From NCBI GenBank assembly GCA_021738605.1, contig JAIPBY010000023.1, positions 1-16,967 of the forward strand: a stretch of DNA of 16,967 bases. The letters run 5' to 3'. How positions within the stretch are numbered: the first letter of the stretch is position 1; each line of letters starts with the position of its first letter. Both the position numbers and the translations under genes were made by a program. The stretch is from Chitinophagaceae bacterium. Lineage in GTDB: Bacteria > Bacteroidota > Bacteroidia > Chitinophagales > Chitinophagaceae. Below, piece by piece: positions 1-8,844 of the stretch. The notes below the pieces were generated by a model. It made no database searches, was not told where the DNA came from, and saw only the letters and a program-made list of their open reading frames with translations.

Positions 1-1
1 C

Positions 2-2902
2 GGCGAATTTGCCAGCAACCAGGCATTGCTGGACCTGCCCAAATGGCTCACCGATGGCTATGTTTCTTATGTTGCTGAAAACTGGAGCCCTGTGCTGGAT
101 GATAAACTCAAATCAGCACTGTTATCTGGCAAATATAGGACTTTTTATCAATTTGCATTCAGTGAACCTTATCTGGCAGGACATGCTTTTTGGAGGTTCA
201 TTGGAGAACAATACAAAAAAGACAACATCACCTACTTCCTTTACTTGTCTCGGATCTACAAAAGCCTCAACGCTTCAAGTTTAAAAGTTACCAAGAAAAA
301 ATTCCGTGACCTGCTTACGGATTTCATGGACCTCGAAACTGAAAAATACCAGAATGATTTGAAAGGCAGACGCAACCTGCCCAAAGGAAATGTTGTGACC
401 ATTGAAGAAAAAAAGAATGGACGTGATTACTACCGATTTCAAGCCAACCCCATTGCCCGCAACAACAGCTATGCAATGGTGGAGTATAAAAAAGGCATTT
501 ACCGCGTAGTGTTAGATGATCTTTCTGATGAAAGAAAAACATTGTTGAAAGCCGGTGTGCTCAACAACCAGGATGAGTTGAATCCCAATTATCCTTTGCT
601 GGCATGGGATCCCAAAGGATCAAGGATCCTGGTGGTATATACGGAAGAAGGTAAAATCAAGATGTTCATCTATGATGTAGTAGCAAGGATAAAAACTTTC
701 AAACAGGAACTGGAAGGTTTTCAACTGATCCAGGATGCCAAGTTCATGCTTGATAACAATACCCTTATCCTGAGTGCCGTCAAAAATGGTCAATCAGATA
801 TTTTTGTTTACAAGGTCAAAGAAAACAGCGTACAACAAATCACCAATGATGTTTACGATGACCTGGACGCATCATTTGTTGCCTTTCCCAGCAAGACAGG
901 CATCCTGTTCTCCTCCAACAGGCCCTCACCCAACGCTTCAAAAGCAGATACTGTTATCCCCTCAAGGAACAATTTCAATGTTTTCATGGTGGACAACTGG
1001 ACCAAGAGCGAGTTCAGGCAAATCACACAATTGACCAATCAACCTTTCGGACAGGCAAGGTTTCCGTTGCAGTACAATGTGAACCATTTCACATTTGTGA
1101 GTGATGCCAATGGCATCGGCAACAGGTATGCAGGTTTCTTTACCACCCAACGTGCCGGCCTCGATACCTTGTACAGGATTGGCGATGAAATTTTACGCAA
1201 CCCTGAGAGAAAAGAATTGGATTCAACCCTGAAGGCCTGGGAAAAAACAGCGCCGGATTCCATCGGTTATATTTCTATCACCAGTGACAGCACCTATGTT
1301 TTCCCCATCACCAATTACCAAAGCAGTTTGCAGGAAACCAGAGGAGCTGGAGACAACAACCAGGTCACAGAAGTAAGGCAGGAAGGTGACCTCAAATTCC
1401 TATATAAATTAAAAATCAACGACGCCGTTCTGGTCAAAAGAAATGTAAATGCAAGACCCACTGACTACATCAAGAAATTGATGGAGGATGAAAGGAAACG
1501 CAAAACAGGCCTCATGCTGTACCAGAAAGAAGAAAAAGAAGAGGCCAAAACAGAAAAGAAGAATGTGCTTTTCCAAACTGAGTTTGATCAGGATGTGAAA
1601 GACACAACAGCCCTTGTTGCAGAAGAATCCATGGTGCCCCAAAAAGAGGATGTGCTGAAGAAGGCAAAGATGTTTGACTACAGACTCAAATTTGCCTCAG
1701 ATTATTTGGTTTCAGGTTTCAACAATTCAGTGATGGTCAACCGCTATCAACCCTATGGTGGTGGAGCCGGTCCGATATACCTGTCCAATACAGACAACCT
1801 GAATGGCATCCTCAGAATGGGAATATCCGACCTGATGGAGGACAAAAAATTCATTGGAGGATTCAGGCTGGCCACGAATTTGCGGGACAATGATTACCTC
1901 GCCTCTTTTCAAAACCTCCGGAAAAGATTTGATTGGGGCCTGACTTATTACAGGAGCAACCAGGAAAACTTTCCCATTTTTGATCCATCCGACATCAAAT
2001 CTCAGTTGAGGAACAAACTTGCATCAAACCTCTACCAATTCAATGTCAGCTATCCTTTTGATGAAGTCAAAAGCCTCAGGGCCATAGTGGGATACAGGAG
2101 TGATAATGTGGTCATCACTTCAGATGCAAATTACAGTCCTACCCTTACGGCAACAGATACCCTCCTCAAATATGCATTGGTCAAGCTTGAGTATGTACAT
2201 GACAATACCATCAACCCAACGTTGAACATCTGGAACGGATTCAGGTACAAGGTCTATGCAGACATCAATTCAAGGATGGTCAATGCACAGGGTTCAGGAA
2301 AATTCATGTTCAATATTGGAACTGATATTCGCTACTACTATCCGATCTACCGCAACTTCATTTGGGCAGGACGGGCAGCGGCCGATTTCTCTTTTGGCTC
2401 ACAAAAACTCATCTATTACCTGGGTGGTGTTGAGGGCTGGCTGAGACCAAAATTCAACAATGCCATCATCCCGGCGCCAGACCAAAACTATGCATTCCAG
2501 ACACTGGCACTCAGCCTCCGAGGGCATAACCAAAATGTTGCCAATGGTAACAACAATGTGGTCATGAATTCAGAATTCAGGCTACCCCTTTTCACCACCC
2601 TGTTCAACAGGCCGGTAAACAATGCATTCCTCCGAAACCTTCAACTGGTGCAGTTCCTGGACCTGGGTACTGCATGGAATGGAAAATTTGATAAAATACA
2701 AAGGCCATACTCCGCCTACGGTCTTCCCCCTGTACAGGTTAATGTGAAAACCGGCGGCATCGGACCATTTGTGGGTGGATATGGATTTGGTGCAAGAAGT
2801 ACTTTGCTGGGCTATTTCCTCAGGGTAGATGCGGGTTGGCCCATGGGCAATTTCTTCAAAGGAAAGCCATCATGGTATTTTTCCCTCGGCCTTGATTTCT
2901 AA
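2..2902 (+). CDS. TolB-like propeller / outer-membrane barrel fusion protein, 5' end outside window
   Basis: The reading frame is open from the left edge (codons from base 2) to TAA at 2902, so the N-terminus is missing and the first TTG at 26 is not a real start. Visible order: (1) about 100 residues (to about nt 330) resembling the C-terminal lobe of a gluzincin (peptidase MA/M1-like) domain, with LPKWLTDGYVSYV where the family usually has WxxEGxAxY; (2) a PD40/TolB-type beta-propeller at about nt 380-1360, with blades such as LLAWDPKGSRILVV and ILFSSNRPS; (3) a charged Lys/Glu-rich linker at about nt 1440-1650; (4) an outer-membrane beta-barrel of the Omp85/surface-antigen type from about nt 1730 to the end, finishing in alternating aromatic strands and a terminal Phe (SLGLDF), as expected for a BAM-recognised strand. 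It probably sits in the outer membrane with a periplasmic propeller. Substrate and role are unknown. A 107-nt spacer separates it from comEC. Confidence 0.85.
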   Translation, partial: GEFASNQALLDLPKWLTDGYVSYVAENWSPVLDDKLKSALLSGKYRTFYQFAFSEPYLAGHAFWRFIGEQYKKDNITYFLYLSRIYKSLNASSLKVTKKKFRDLLTDFMDLETEKYQNDLKGRRNLPKGNVVTIEEKKNGRDYYRFQANPIARNNSYAMVEYKKGIYRVVLDDLSDERKTLLKAGVLNNQDELNPNYPLLAWDPKGSRILVVYTEEGKIKMFIYDVVARIKTFKQELEGFQLIQDAKFMLDNNTLILSAVKNGQSDIFVYKVKENSVQQITNDVYDDLDASFVAFPSKTGILFSSNRPSPNASKADTVIPSRNNFNVFMVDNWTKSEFRQITQLTNQPFGQARFPLQYNVNHFTFVSDANGIGNRYAGFFTTQRAGLDTLYRIGDEILRNPERKELDSTLKAWEKTAPDSIGYISITSDSTYVFPITNYQSSLQETRGAGDNNQVTEVRQEGDLKFLYKLKINDAVLVKRNVNARPTDYIKKLMEDERKRKTGLMLYQKEEKEEAKTEKKNVLFQTEFDQDVKDTTALVAEESMVPQKEDVLKKAKMFDYRLKFASDYLVSGFNNSVMVNRYQPYGGGAGPIYLSNTDNLNGILRMGISDLMEDKKFIGGFRLATNLRDNDYLASFQNLRKRFDWGLTYYRSNQENFPIFDPSDIKSQLRNKLASNLYQFNVSYPFDEVKSLRAIVGYRSDNVVITSDANYSPTLTATDTLLKYALVKLEYVHDNTINPTLNIWNGFRYKVYADINSRMVNAQGSGKFMFNIGTDIRYYYPIYRNFIWAGRAAADFSFGSQKLIYYLGGVEGWLRPKFNNAIIPAPDQNYAFQTLALSLRGHNQNVANGNNNVVMNSEFRLPLFTTLFNRPVNNAFLRNLQLVQFLDLGTAWNGKFDKIQRPYSAYGLPPVQVNVKTGGIGPFVGGYGFGARSTLLGYFLRVDAGWPMGNFFKGKPSWYFSLGLDF

Positions 2903-2972
2903 TCAACCAAGAGAAAAAAACAATCTCAGGTAAGATTATTCTGCTTTTTCCATGCAAAGGTCCTCCGCTAAC

Positions 2973-2995
2973 TTTTCTAGCTTCACACTAGAAAA
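2973..2995. repeat. 8-bp perfect inverted repeat with 7-nt loop upstream of comEC
   Basis: TTTTCTAG (2973-2980) and CTAGAAAA (2988-2995) are exact reverse complements around the loop cttcaca. The stem is AT-rich and no U-tract follows on either strand, so it is not a standard intrinsic terminator. It directly abuts the comEC Shine-Dalgarno (2996-3000). It could be a weak attenuator, an mRNA 5' structure or a protein operator. Nothing in the sequence decides between these. Confidence 0.5.
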
Positions 2996-3000
2996 AGGAG
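2994..3000 (+). promoter_or_regulatory. Strong Shine-Dalgarno for comEC
   Basis: AAAGGAG ends 9 nt before the ATG at 3010, which is textbook spacing. It fixes the comEC start. It stands out because most other starts in this window have no recognisable Shine-Dalgarno, as is usual in Bacteroidota. A second purine run, GGAAGG (3003-3008), is too close to the ATG to act as one. Confidence 0.6.
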
Positions 3001-3009
3001 CAGGAAGGA

Positions 3010-5022
3010 ATGTGCAAGAGAATACCATTTTTTAGAATTTTCCTGGCTTTGCTATTGGGTATTTTTCTGGATGCCAATTACCAGCCATTGCTACCTGCCT
3101 GGATTATCGTCCTGTCCTTTTTCTTTTCCTCGACGATTTGCTTTTTCAAATCAACCCTTATCATCCAATGGAAATGGGGCTGGATACTGGGGAGTTCCAT
3201 GATAGGAATCCTCATTGCCATCGGTGGCATTTCCAATGCCATGAGATCCAACAGCAGAAAGGTATACCCAGCCCTGGATACCTCAGCTGTACTGGTTAGC
3301 ATTACAGAAGGCCCAAAACAGGGCAGTGCTTCAAACAGGTATCTGGCAAGGGTTTACAAGGCGGACCAACCAATGCCCAACCCGATACTCACCACCTATA
3401 TCTATATCAAAAAAACGGATAGCAGCAACTTTGTACCTGGAGATGTACTGCTTTCGATGACCTCGCCACAGCCGCTCAAAAACAATGCCAATCCAGGATC
3501 TTTTGACTATTTCACCTATTCCAAACGAAATGGTATTGGCTTTACGATGATGCTGGAGCACCCATCACAATACATCAAAATTAGTGCGTCGGCTCCCGGC
3601 AGCAAAGACTGGACCTACATCGTCAGGGAAAAGATATTGGCGATCATCAAGCAGCACATCAAAAACAAACAAAATGCTGGACTGGCGGAAGCCATGCTGA
3701 TCGGTTATCGAGAGGACCTGGACAAGGAATTGCTGAATGCCTATACCAATACTGGCGTGGTTCACATCATTGCCATTTCCGGATTGCACCTGGGGCTGAT
3801 TTTCATGTTGATGGACCTCTTGATTCGGTCAGTTGCGGGTAGAAAAAGAGCCACATGGGCTGGTCTTTTCATCAGCCTCCCATTGCTCTGGAGTTTTGCC
3901 ATCCTCACAGGATCCTCTGCGTCTGTGATCAGGAGTGCCATCATGTTCAGCTTTATCATCATTGGCAAGGCCATTGGAAGAAAAAGCAATGGCATGAACA
4001 GCTTGCTGGGGTCAGCATGTGTGTTGCTACTTTGGAACCCCGACCTTCGGTTTGATCTTGGTTTTCAATTGAGCTATGCGGCAGTGGCCTCCATTTTGTT
4101 GTTTGACCAGGGAATCAAGAAAATGGTATTCTTCAAAAACAAAGCAGCCCTATACCTGTGGAGCATGGTCTCCATCACCTTGGCGGCACAGGTATTGACC
4201 ACACCAATCGTCATTGCCAATTTTCACCGGTTTCCTACGCTTTTCCTTTTTACCAACCTTGTTGCAGTTCCCTTGTCCAGCCTGGTACTGATCATGGAAA
4301 TAGTACTCTGTATTGTTCATCCGTTTGATGCGATCGCTACTGGATTGGGTTCAGCGATCAATATACTGATTCAATTGATGAATGACCACGTGCTGCTGAT
4401 GGGCAACATTCCTTTTGGCATGATAGACCAGATTCATGTAAGCAATACAATGATGTTATTGATTTGCCTCTATGCTGCTGCATGGTATTTTCTGTTCACA
4501 TCACCGGACAGGTTTGTTTTTCTATGCCTTGCTCTATTGGGACTGGCTTTACCGGTGGTGTATCTCATCGAAAGCATGCAGACCAGCAAAAAAAAGGAAA
4601 TCCATGTGCTGAACACCTACGGAGCAACAACGATTGTCCACAGGCATGGCCAGTATGCTACCCTTGTTGCCTCAGCATCTTTATTGGACAACAAGAAAAA
4701 AACAAAAGAACTCCTCCGCCAAACAGGCCTTGCCCTTGGCATTGAACATTGGACAATTCAATCATTTCCAAACGAACCGGTCATGATCAACCTTCAGGAA
4801 GCAAAACAAACCAAGCCATGGGTATTGCTCTGCCACGCAAAATCCATCTCACTCAATAACCTGAAACATGAGATCAGAAAAGAAACCCTGATGCTTGCAG
4901 ATGCATCAACACCATTGTGGAAAATTAAGCAATGGGAAAAAGAAGCACAAAAGTTACATTTGCGCTTTAAATCAATTCCCGAAGAGGGGCCATACACGAT
5001 TCGCTGCCACCAAACCCAATAA
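3010..5022 (+). CDS. comEC: ComEC/Rec2 family DNA-uptake channel protein
   Basis: The product is a 670-residue polytopic inner-membrane protein. In known systems ComEC carries single-stranded DNA across the cytoplasmic membrane during natural transformation. The N-terminal hydrophobic segments and following soluble part (residues about 1-185) match the DUF4131 layout. The Competence domain (about 225-500) holds the diagnostic segment HIIAISGLHLGL, with His252 and His260, inside a series of membrane helices. After the last helices (about 490-520) a soluble tail of about 150 residues contains no HxHxDH motif, so the metallo-beta-lactamase domain of many ComEC proteins is absent or fully degenerate, as in many Bacteroidota homologues. 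Start: ATG with an AAAGGAG Shine-Dalgarno. The stop overlaps the purH start by one base (TAATG), which suggests coupling. Competence itself is an inference: no other com or pil gene is visible here. Confidence 0.95.
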   Translation: MCKRIPFFRIFLALLLGIFLDANYQPLLPAWIIVLSFFFSSTICFFKSTLIIQWKWGWILGSSMIGILIAIGGISNAMRSNSRKVYPALDTSAVLVSITEGPKQGSASNRYLARVYKADQPMPNPILTTYIYIKKTDSSNFVPGDVLLSMTSPQPLKNNANPGSFDYFTYSKRNGIGFTMMLEHPSQYIKISASAPGSKDWTYIVREKILAIIKQHIKNKQNAGLAEAMLIGYREDLDKELLNAYTNTGVVHIIAISGLHLGLIFMLMDLLIRSVAGRKRATWAGLFISLPLLWSFAILTGSSASVIRSAIMFSFIIIGKAIGRKSNGMNSLLGSACVLLLWNPDLRFDLGFQLSYAAVASILLFDQGIKKMVFFKNKAALYLWSMVSITLAAQVLTTPIVIANFHRFPTLFLFTNLVAVPLSSLVLIMEIVLCIVHPFDAIATGLGSAINILIQLMNDHVLLMGNIPFGMIDQIHVSNTMMLLICLYAAAWYFLFTSPDRFVFLCLALLGLALPVVYLIESMQTSKKKEIHVLNTYGATTIVHRHGQYATLVASASLLDNKKKTKELLRQTGLALGIEHWTIQSFPNEPVMINLQEAKQTKPWVLLCHAKSISLNNLKHEIRKETLMLADASTPLWKIKQWEKEAQKLHLRFKSIPEEGPYTIRCHQTQ

Positions 5023-6545
5023 TGATGCAAAAACAAATCCGCGCTGCACTGATCTCCGTTTTCTACAAGGATGGCCTTGAACCATTGGTCAGGCTCCTGA
5101 GTGAAAATGGCGTCGCCATTTATTCCACTGGTGGAACACAACAGTATATTGAACAGCTGGGCCTGGAGTGTATTCCGGTTGAATCTGTAACTGACTATCC
5201 CTCCATCCTTGGAGGAAGGGTCAAAACATTGCATCCCAAGATTTTTGGCGGCATCCTTGGAAGAAGGGCTGTAGAACAAGACTTGGCTGAAATGAAAGAG
5301 TATGCTATTCCACAAATTGACCTGGTCATTGTTGACCTGTATCCTTTTGAAGAAACAGTAGCCAATACAACAGAAGAAAAACTCATCATTGAGAAAATTG
5401 ATATTGGTGGGCCTTCCATGATCAGGGCTGCCGCCAAAAACTTCAGCGACCTGGTGGTCATTGCATCTAAGTCCGACTATGCCCCATTGGTAGAAATCCT
5501 CAGGGAACAACAATGCACTACCACCCTGGCACAAAGAAGAAATTTTGCAGCCAAAGCTTTTGATATTGTTGGCAATTATGATGTGGCCATTGCACAATAT
5601 TTCACTGCAGACAATACCAATCAATTCCTGCATTCATCAGGAAATCCCCAGATCATGCGCTATGGCGAGAACCCTCACCAGCAAGGCATTTTCTTCGGAA
5701 AACTCAATGAGTTGTTTGACCAGTTGCATGGGAAGGAGCTATCCTACAACAACCTGGTGGATGTTGAGGCTGCAGTACAATTGATTGCTGAGTTCCAAGG
5801 AGAAACCGAATCTACTTTTGCCATCATCAAGCACACCAATGTATGTGGAATTGCTACAAGAGAAAATGCAGCAGAAGCCTGGAAATATGCCTTGCAAGGT
5901 GATCCAGAAAGCGCTTTTGGCGGTGTGCTGGTTTGCAACAGCACCATCGACATATCAACAGCAGCTCAAATCAATGAGATTTTTTTTGAAGTACTGATTG
6001 CCCCTGCATTCGATGCAGATGCGCTCGAAGTGTTGACCACAAAAAAGAACAGGATCCTGCTCATCCAGAAAAAAGATCATCCTGCAACAAAACAATTCAA
6101 ATCGCTCTTGAATGGTGTATTGGTCCAAGACCATGACAAAGGTAATTTCGAAAAATGGGAAGAGTCCGGCGCAAGGGCAACTACCGAAGAAGAGAAGATC
6201 GACCTGATTTTTGCCAACAAGGTATGCAAGCACCTTAAATCAAATGCAATCGCCATTGCAAAAAACAAACAGTTGATTGGAAAAGGCTGTGGACAGACCT
6301 CCCGCATTGATTCCCTCAGGCATGCCATTGAAAAAGCCAAGCAATTCAATTTTGATTTGAAGGGTGCTGTATTGGCCAGTGATGCCTTCTTTCCTTTTGA
6401 TGACTGCGTAAAAATGAGCCATGCAGAAGGCATCGAGTCCTTTATCCAACCCGGAGGTTCCATCCGGGACAAAGACTCCATTGCATACTGCCAAGAAAGC
6501 GGATTGGCCATGGTGATGACAGGACTCAGACATTTCAGGCACTGA
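5022..6545 (+). CDS. purH: Bifunctional AICAR formyltransferase / IMP cyclohydrolase
   Basis: PurH carries out the last two steps of de novo purine synthesis in the cytoplasm: formylation of AICAR by 10-formyl-THF, then ring closure to IMP. The N-terminal MGS-like cyclohydrolase domain shows ALISVFYKDGLEPL, YSTGGT and LGGRVKTLHPKIFGG. The formyltransferase domain shows RYGENPHQ, the catalytic Lys270-His271 in KHTNVCGIA, DPESAFGG (294-301) and DAFFPFDDCV near the end. The length of 507 aa is slightly below the E. coli enzyme and appears complete. The first ATG (5022) overlaps the comEC stop by one base; a second in-frame ATG at 5025 is equally plausible. No Shine-Dalgarno is visible, so translation probably depends on termination of comEC. 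The stop TGA overlaps the next gene's ATG. Confidence 0.98.
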   Translation: MMQKQIRAALISVFYKDGLEPLVRLLSENGVAIYSTGGTQQYIEQLGLECIPVESVTDYPSILGGRVKTLHPKIFGGILGRRAVEQDLAEMKEYAIPQIDLVIVDLYPFEETVANTTEEKLIIEKIDIGGPSMIRAAAKNFSDLVVIASKSDYAPLVEILREQQCTTTLAQRRNFAAKAFDIVGNYDVAIAQYFTADNTNQFLHSSGNPQIMRYGENPHQQGIFFGKLNELFDQLHGKELSYNNLVDVEAAVQLIAEFQGETESTFAIIKHTNVCGIATRENAAEAWKYALQGDPESAFGGVLVCNSTIDISTAAQINEIFFEVLIAPAFDADALEVLTTKKNRILLIQKKDHPATKQFKSLLNGVLVQDHDKGNFEKWEESGARATTEEEKIDLIFANKVCKHLKSNAIAIAKNKQLIGKGCGQTSRIDSLRHAIEKAKQFNFDLKGAVLASDAFFPFDDCVKMSHAEGIESFIQPGGSIRDKDSIAYCQESGLAMVMTGLRHFRH

Positions 6546-7462
6546 TGCCGGGCCGTACACACATCAACAAATCAGAAAAGTCCAAAGCCCTTTTTGCGGT
6601 GGGTGTGGTTTCCATTCTGTGGGGTACAACGTGGCTTGCCTCTAAAATAGGGGTGGAATACATCCCCCCACTGCAGCTTTCGGGCTTGCGGCACTTCATA
6701 GGCGGTGGTTTGTATGTGATCTATTTCACGTTTTTCAGGAAAATGCTTCCCCAAAAACACCAGCTTTGGCAAATATTTTGGATGTCCATCCTGATGTTTG
6801 TGATCAGCAATGCGTTTAGTGTTCTTTCAGTAAAATACATGCCCAGCGGAATAGGCTCAGTTGTTGGTGCCATCATGCCCATCTGGGTTGTATTGTTTAC
6901 CGGTCTTGTTTTCAATAAAGTCAGATTCAAACGCAAAACCATTGTTGGCATTGCTATGGGTTTTGCAGGAGTAGTGATAACCTTTTTTGACTTCGTTGAA
7001 CATATCATGTACACGGATTTCTCGCTGGGCATCCTGTATGGTGTGATTGCGAGCATTGCCTGGGCGCTTTCCTCCCTGTTCACGGCCAAGCAGGCAAAAG
7101 ACATGGACCCCTATTTTTCATTGGGATGGCAGATGTTTGTAAGCGGCTGCTTGCTTTCGGTCTTCTCCTTGATCACGGGGAATTTCGTTCCAGTTTCGCA
7201 AATACCCATGAACGCATGGTTGTCTATAGGATACCTGGTATTGATTGGCTCTGTGATTGCATTTGGCGCTTATATCTATGCACTGAAACGTTTGCCCACT
7301 GCACTGGTTGCTGTACATTCCTACATCAACCCCATTGTTGCCATTATCCTTGGTAATATCTTGATGCAAGAAAAATTAACCGCCTTTATTGTTGGCGGCA
7401 CAATGATTACCCTCTGGGGGGTTTACCTGGTCAACAATAGTTTTAAGAAGGCTAAGGCTTAG
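6545..7462 (+). CDS. EamA-family (drug/metabolite) transporter, first copy
   Basis: The product is a 305-residue membrane protein with about ten hydrophobic helices in two EamA repeats. Repeat 1 starts with ILWGTTWLASKIG and contains the LSGLR helix. Repeat 2 starts near residue 160 (LYGVIASIAWALSSLFTAK) and ends with the usual INPIVAIILGNILMQEKLT stretch, followed by a short basic tail (KKAKA). Members of the DMT superfamily export metabolites or amino acids; the substrate cannot be read from the sequence. The ATG overlaps the purH stop in TGATG, so it is likely the third gene of a comEC-purH-eamA operon. Its 3' end overlaps the convergent LutB-like gene by 11 nt. Confidence 0.93.
   Translation: MPGRTHINKSEKSKALFAVGVVSILWGTTWLASKIGVEYIPPLQLSGLRHFIGGGLYVIYFTFFRKMLPQKHQLWQIFWMSILMFVISNAFSVLSVKYMPSGIGSVVGAIMPIWVVLFTGLVFNKVRFKRKTIVGIAMGFAGVVITFFDFVEHIMYTDFSLGILYGVIASIAWALSSLFTAKQAKDMDPYFSLGWQMFVSGCLLSVFSLITGNFVPVSQIPMNAWLSIGYLVLIGSVIAFGAYIYALKRLPTALVAVHSYINPIVAIILGNILMQEKLTAFIVGGTMITLWGVYLVNNSFKKAKA
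7452..7462. other. Palindromic 11-nt overlap of two convergent genes
   Basis: CTAAGGCTTAG is a perfect odd palindrome (CTAAG-G-CTTAG). Its right end is the TAG stop of the EamA gene and its left end, on the other strand, is the TAG stop of the LutB-like gene. There is no room for a separate terminator between them. Confidence 0.8.
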
Positions 7463-8837
7463 GATTTTCTTGCTTTTCGCTCCACAACTCATTAAAGGTT
7501 TTGGCAGGAAAATCAAGGTCAGCACGTTGTCCGGTCCATCCCTTGAACAATTTATTGATCATCCAATTCTTGATTTTGCTGCTACCAAGATTCATCATTT
7601 TCCGGTGAAGCATGCCCTGCTGCCAGGCTGCCCAAGCAATTTTCTCCATCATGTTTCCCTGCCCGGAACGGACCGCCTCCCTCCTGTTGTACAACAAGAG
7701 CTCATGCAGGTTGATCTTTACCGCGCACACTTCCGTACAATTTCCACAAAGGGAAGAGGCATGGCTCAGGTGTTTCCACTCACCAAGGTCTTTGAGATTG
7801 GGTGTAATGACACTGCCGATGGGGCCACTGTAGGTAGTTCCATAACTATGCCCCCCAATATTCTTATATACAGGACAGGCGTTCAGGCAAGCTCCGCAAC
7901 GGATACAATAAAGGCTTTCCCTTGATACGGGATCCTGCAGGATATTGGTTCTTCCATTGTCCAAAAGAATGACATACATCTCATCAGGACCGTCCATTTC
8001 TGTTGATTGACGTGGGCCACTGATGATGGAATTGTATACTGTTACTTGTTGACCCGTTCCGTAGGTAGAAAGCAGTGGCCAGAAAAGAGCAAGATCATGC
8101 AAGGAAGGAATAACTTTTTCTATCCCTGTGATGACAATATGTGTCTTGGGAAAGGATGCGCTCAACCTTGCATTGCCTTCGTTCTCTGTTACTGCTATAC
8201 TGCCTGTTTCCGGAATGATAAAATTGGCACCGGTAACGCCCACTTCCGCTTCCGCATATTTTTTCCTGAGCTTTTCCCTTGCTACAAGGGTGAGCTCCTC
8301 TGGTGTAAGGTCAAGCGGTGTATGCAGGTGCTCATGAAAAACACGGGCAACATCTTCCTTGCTCTTGTGCATCGCAGGGGTAACAATATGATAAGGTGGC
8401 TCGTTGTCCAGCTGTTGTATGTATTCCCCCAAATCGGATTCAATGCTGTCGATACCATTTTTTTCAAGGAAATCATTGAGGTGAATTTCTTCCGTAACCA
8501 TGCTCTTGCTCTTGACCAGCGTTTTGCAATTCTTTTCCTTGCAAATCCTGAGGATGGCTTCATGGGCCTGTTCAATTGTTTCGGCCCAGATTACCTTGCC
8601 ACCATTCCTGAGAAAATTGATCTCAAATTTTTCCAATTGAGCATCGAGGCTTTCAAGTGCTTTCCACTTGGCATGCTTTGCTTTTTCCCTGGCAAAATTG
8701 ATGTCTGAAAACTGTTTTTTTCCCAGCGGTACAACTGCATTGTACTTTCCGATATTATGGTTGATGGTTTTGCGATGGGATAAATCCGCAGCTTTTACAA
8801 AACTTTTCTCCTTAAAAACCGAAGCTTGATTTGACAT
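7452..8837 (-). CDS. lutB: LutB-type lactate-utilisation iron-sulfur protein (LUD domain + 4Fe-4S)
   Basis: The product has 461 residues and matches the LutB/YkgF layout. A LUD domain (about 70-300) contains GANFIIPETGSIAVTENEG and TGIEKVIPSLHDL. It is followed by two ferredoxin-like cysteine clusters: C311xxC314xxC317xxxC321P and C364xxC367xxxC371. The second cluster reads CAV where the family usually has CPV. In Bacillus, LutABC oxidises L-lactate to pyruvate through iron-sulfur proteins in the cytoplasm; by homology this subunit would relay electrons. LutA and LutC partners are not adjacent: upstream is a DUF3109 gene with a 7-nt gap, and downstream is a convergent transporter gene. Start: ATG, without a clear Shine-Dalgarno, probably co-translated with DUF3109. 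The family call is firm. The lactate role is by homology only. Confidence 0.9.
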   Translation of the reverse strand: MSNQASVFKEKSFVKAADLSHRKTINHNIGKYNAVVPLGKKQFSDINFAREKAKHAKWKALESLDAQLEKFEINFLRNGGKVIWAETIEQAHEAILRICKEKNCKTLVKSKSMVTEEIHLNDFLEKNGIDSIESDLGEYIQQLDNEPPYHIVTPAMHKSKEDVARVFHEHLHTPLDLTPEELTLVAREKLRKKYAEAEVGVTGANFIIPETGSIAVTENEGNARLSASFPKTHIVITGIEKVIPSLHDLALFWPLLSTYGTGQQVTVYNSIISGPRQSTEMDGPDEMYVILLDNGRTNILQDPVSRESLYCIRCGACLNACPVYKNIGGHSYGTTYSGPIGSVITPNLKDLGEWKHLSHASSLCGNCTEVCAVKINLHELLLYNRREAVRSGQGNMMEKIAWAAWQQGMLHRKMMNLGSSKIKNWMINKLFKGWTGQRADLDFPAKTFNELWSEKQENPKP

Positions 8838-8844
8838 GGGTTAA

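Noticed and set aside
2892..2906. Inverted repeat TTGATT-tct-AATCAA across the stop of the first gene as a terminator
   Set aside because: A 6-bp AT-rich stem with a 3-nt loop and no U-tract on the plus strand; too weak to call.
4794..5633. 279-codon open frame on the minus strand across the comEC-purH junction
   Set aside because: It lies opposite two well-supported genes, has no recognisable domain and includes repeated Cys/Phe/His-rich stretches typical of an antisense frame.
8007..8708. 233-codon open frame on the plus strand
   Set aside because: It is fully opposite the LutB-like gene, whose LUD and cysteine motifs are clear; the translation has no family features.
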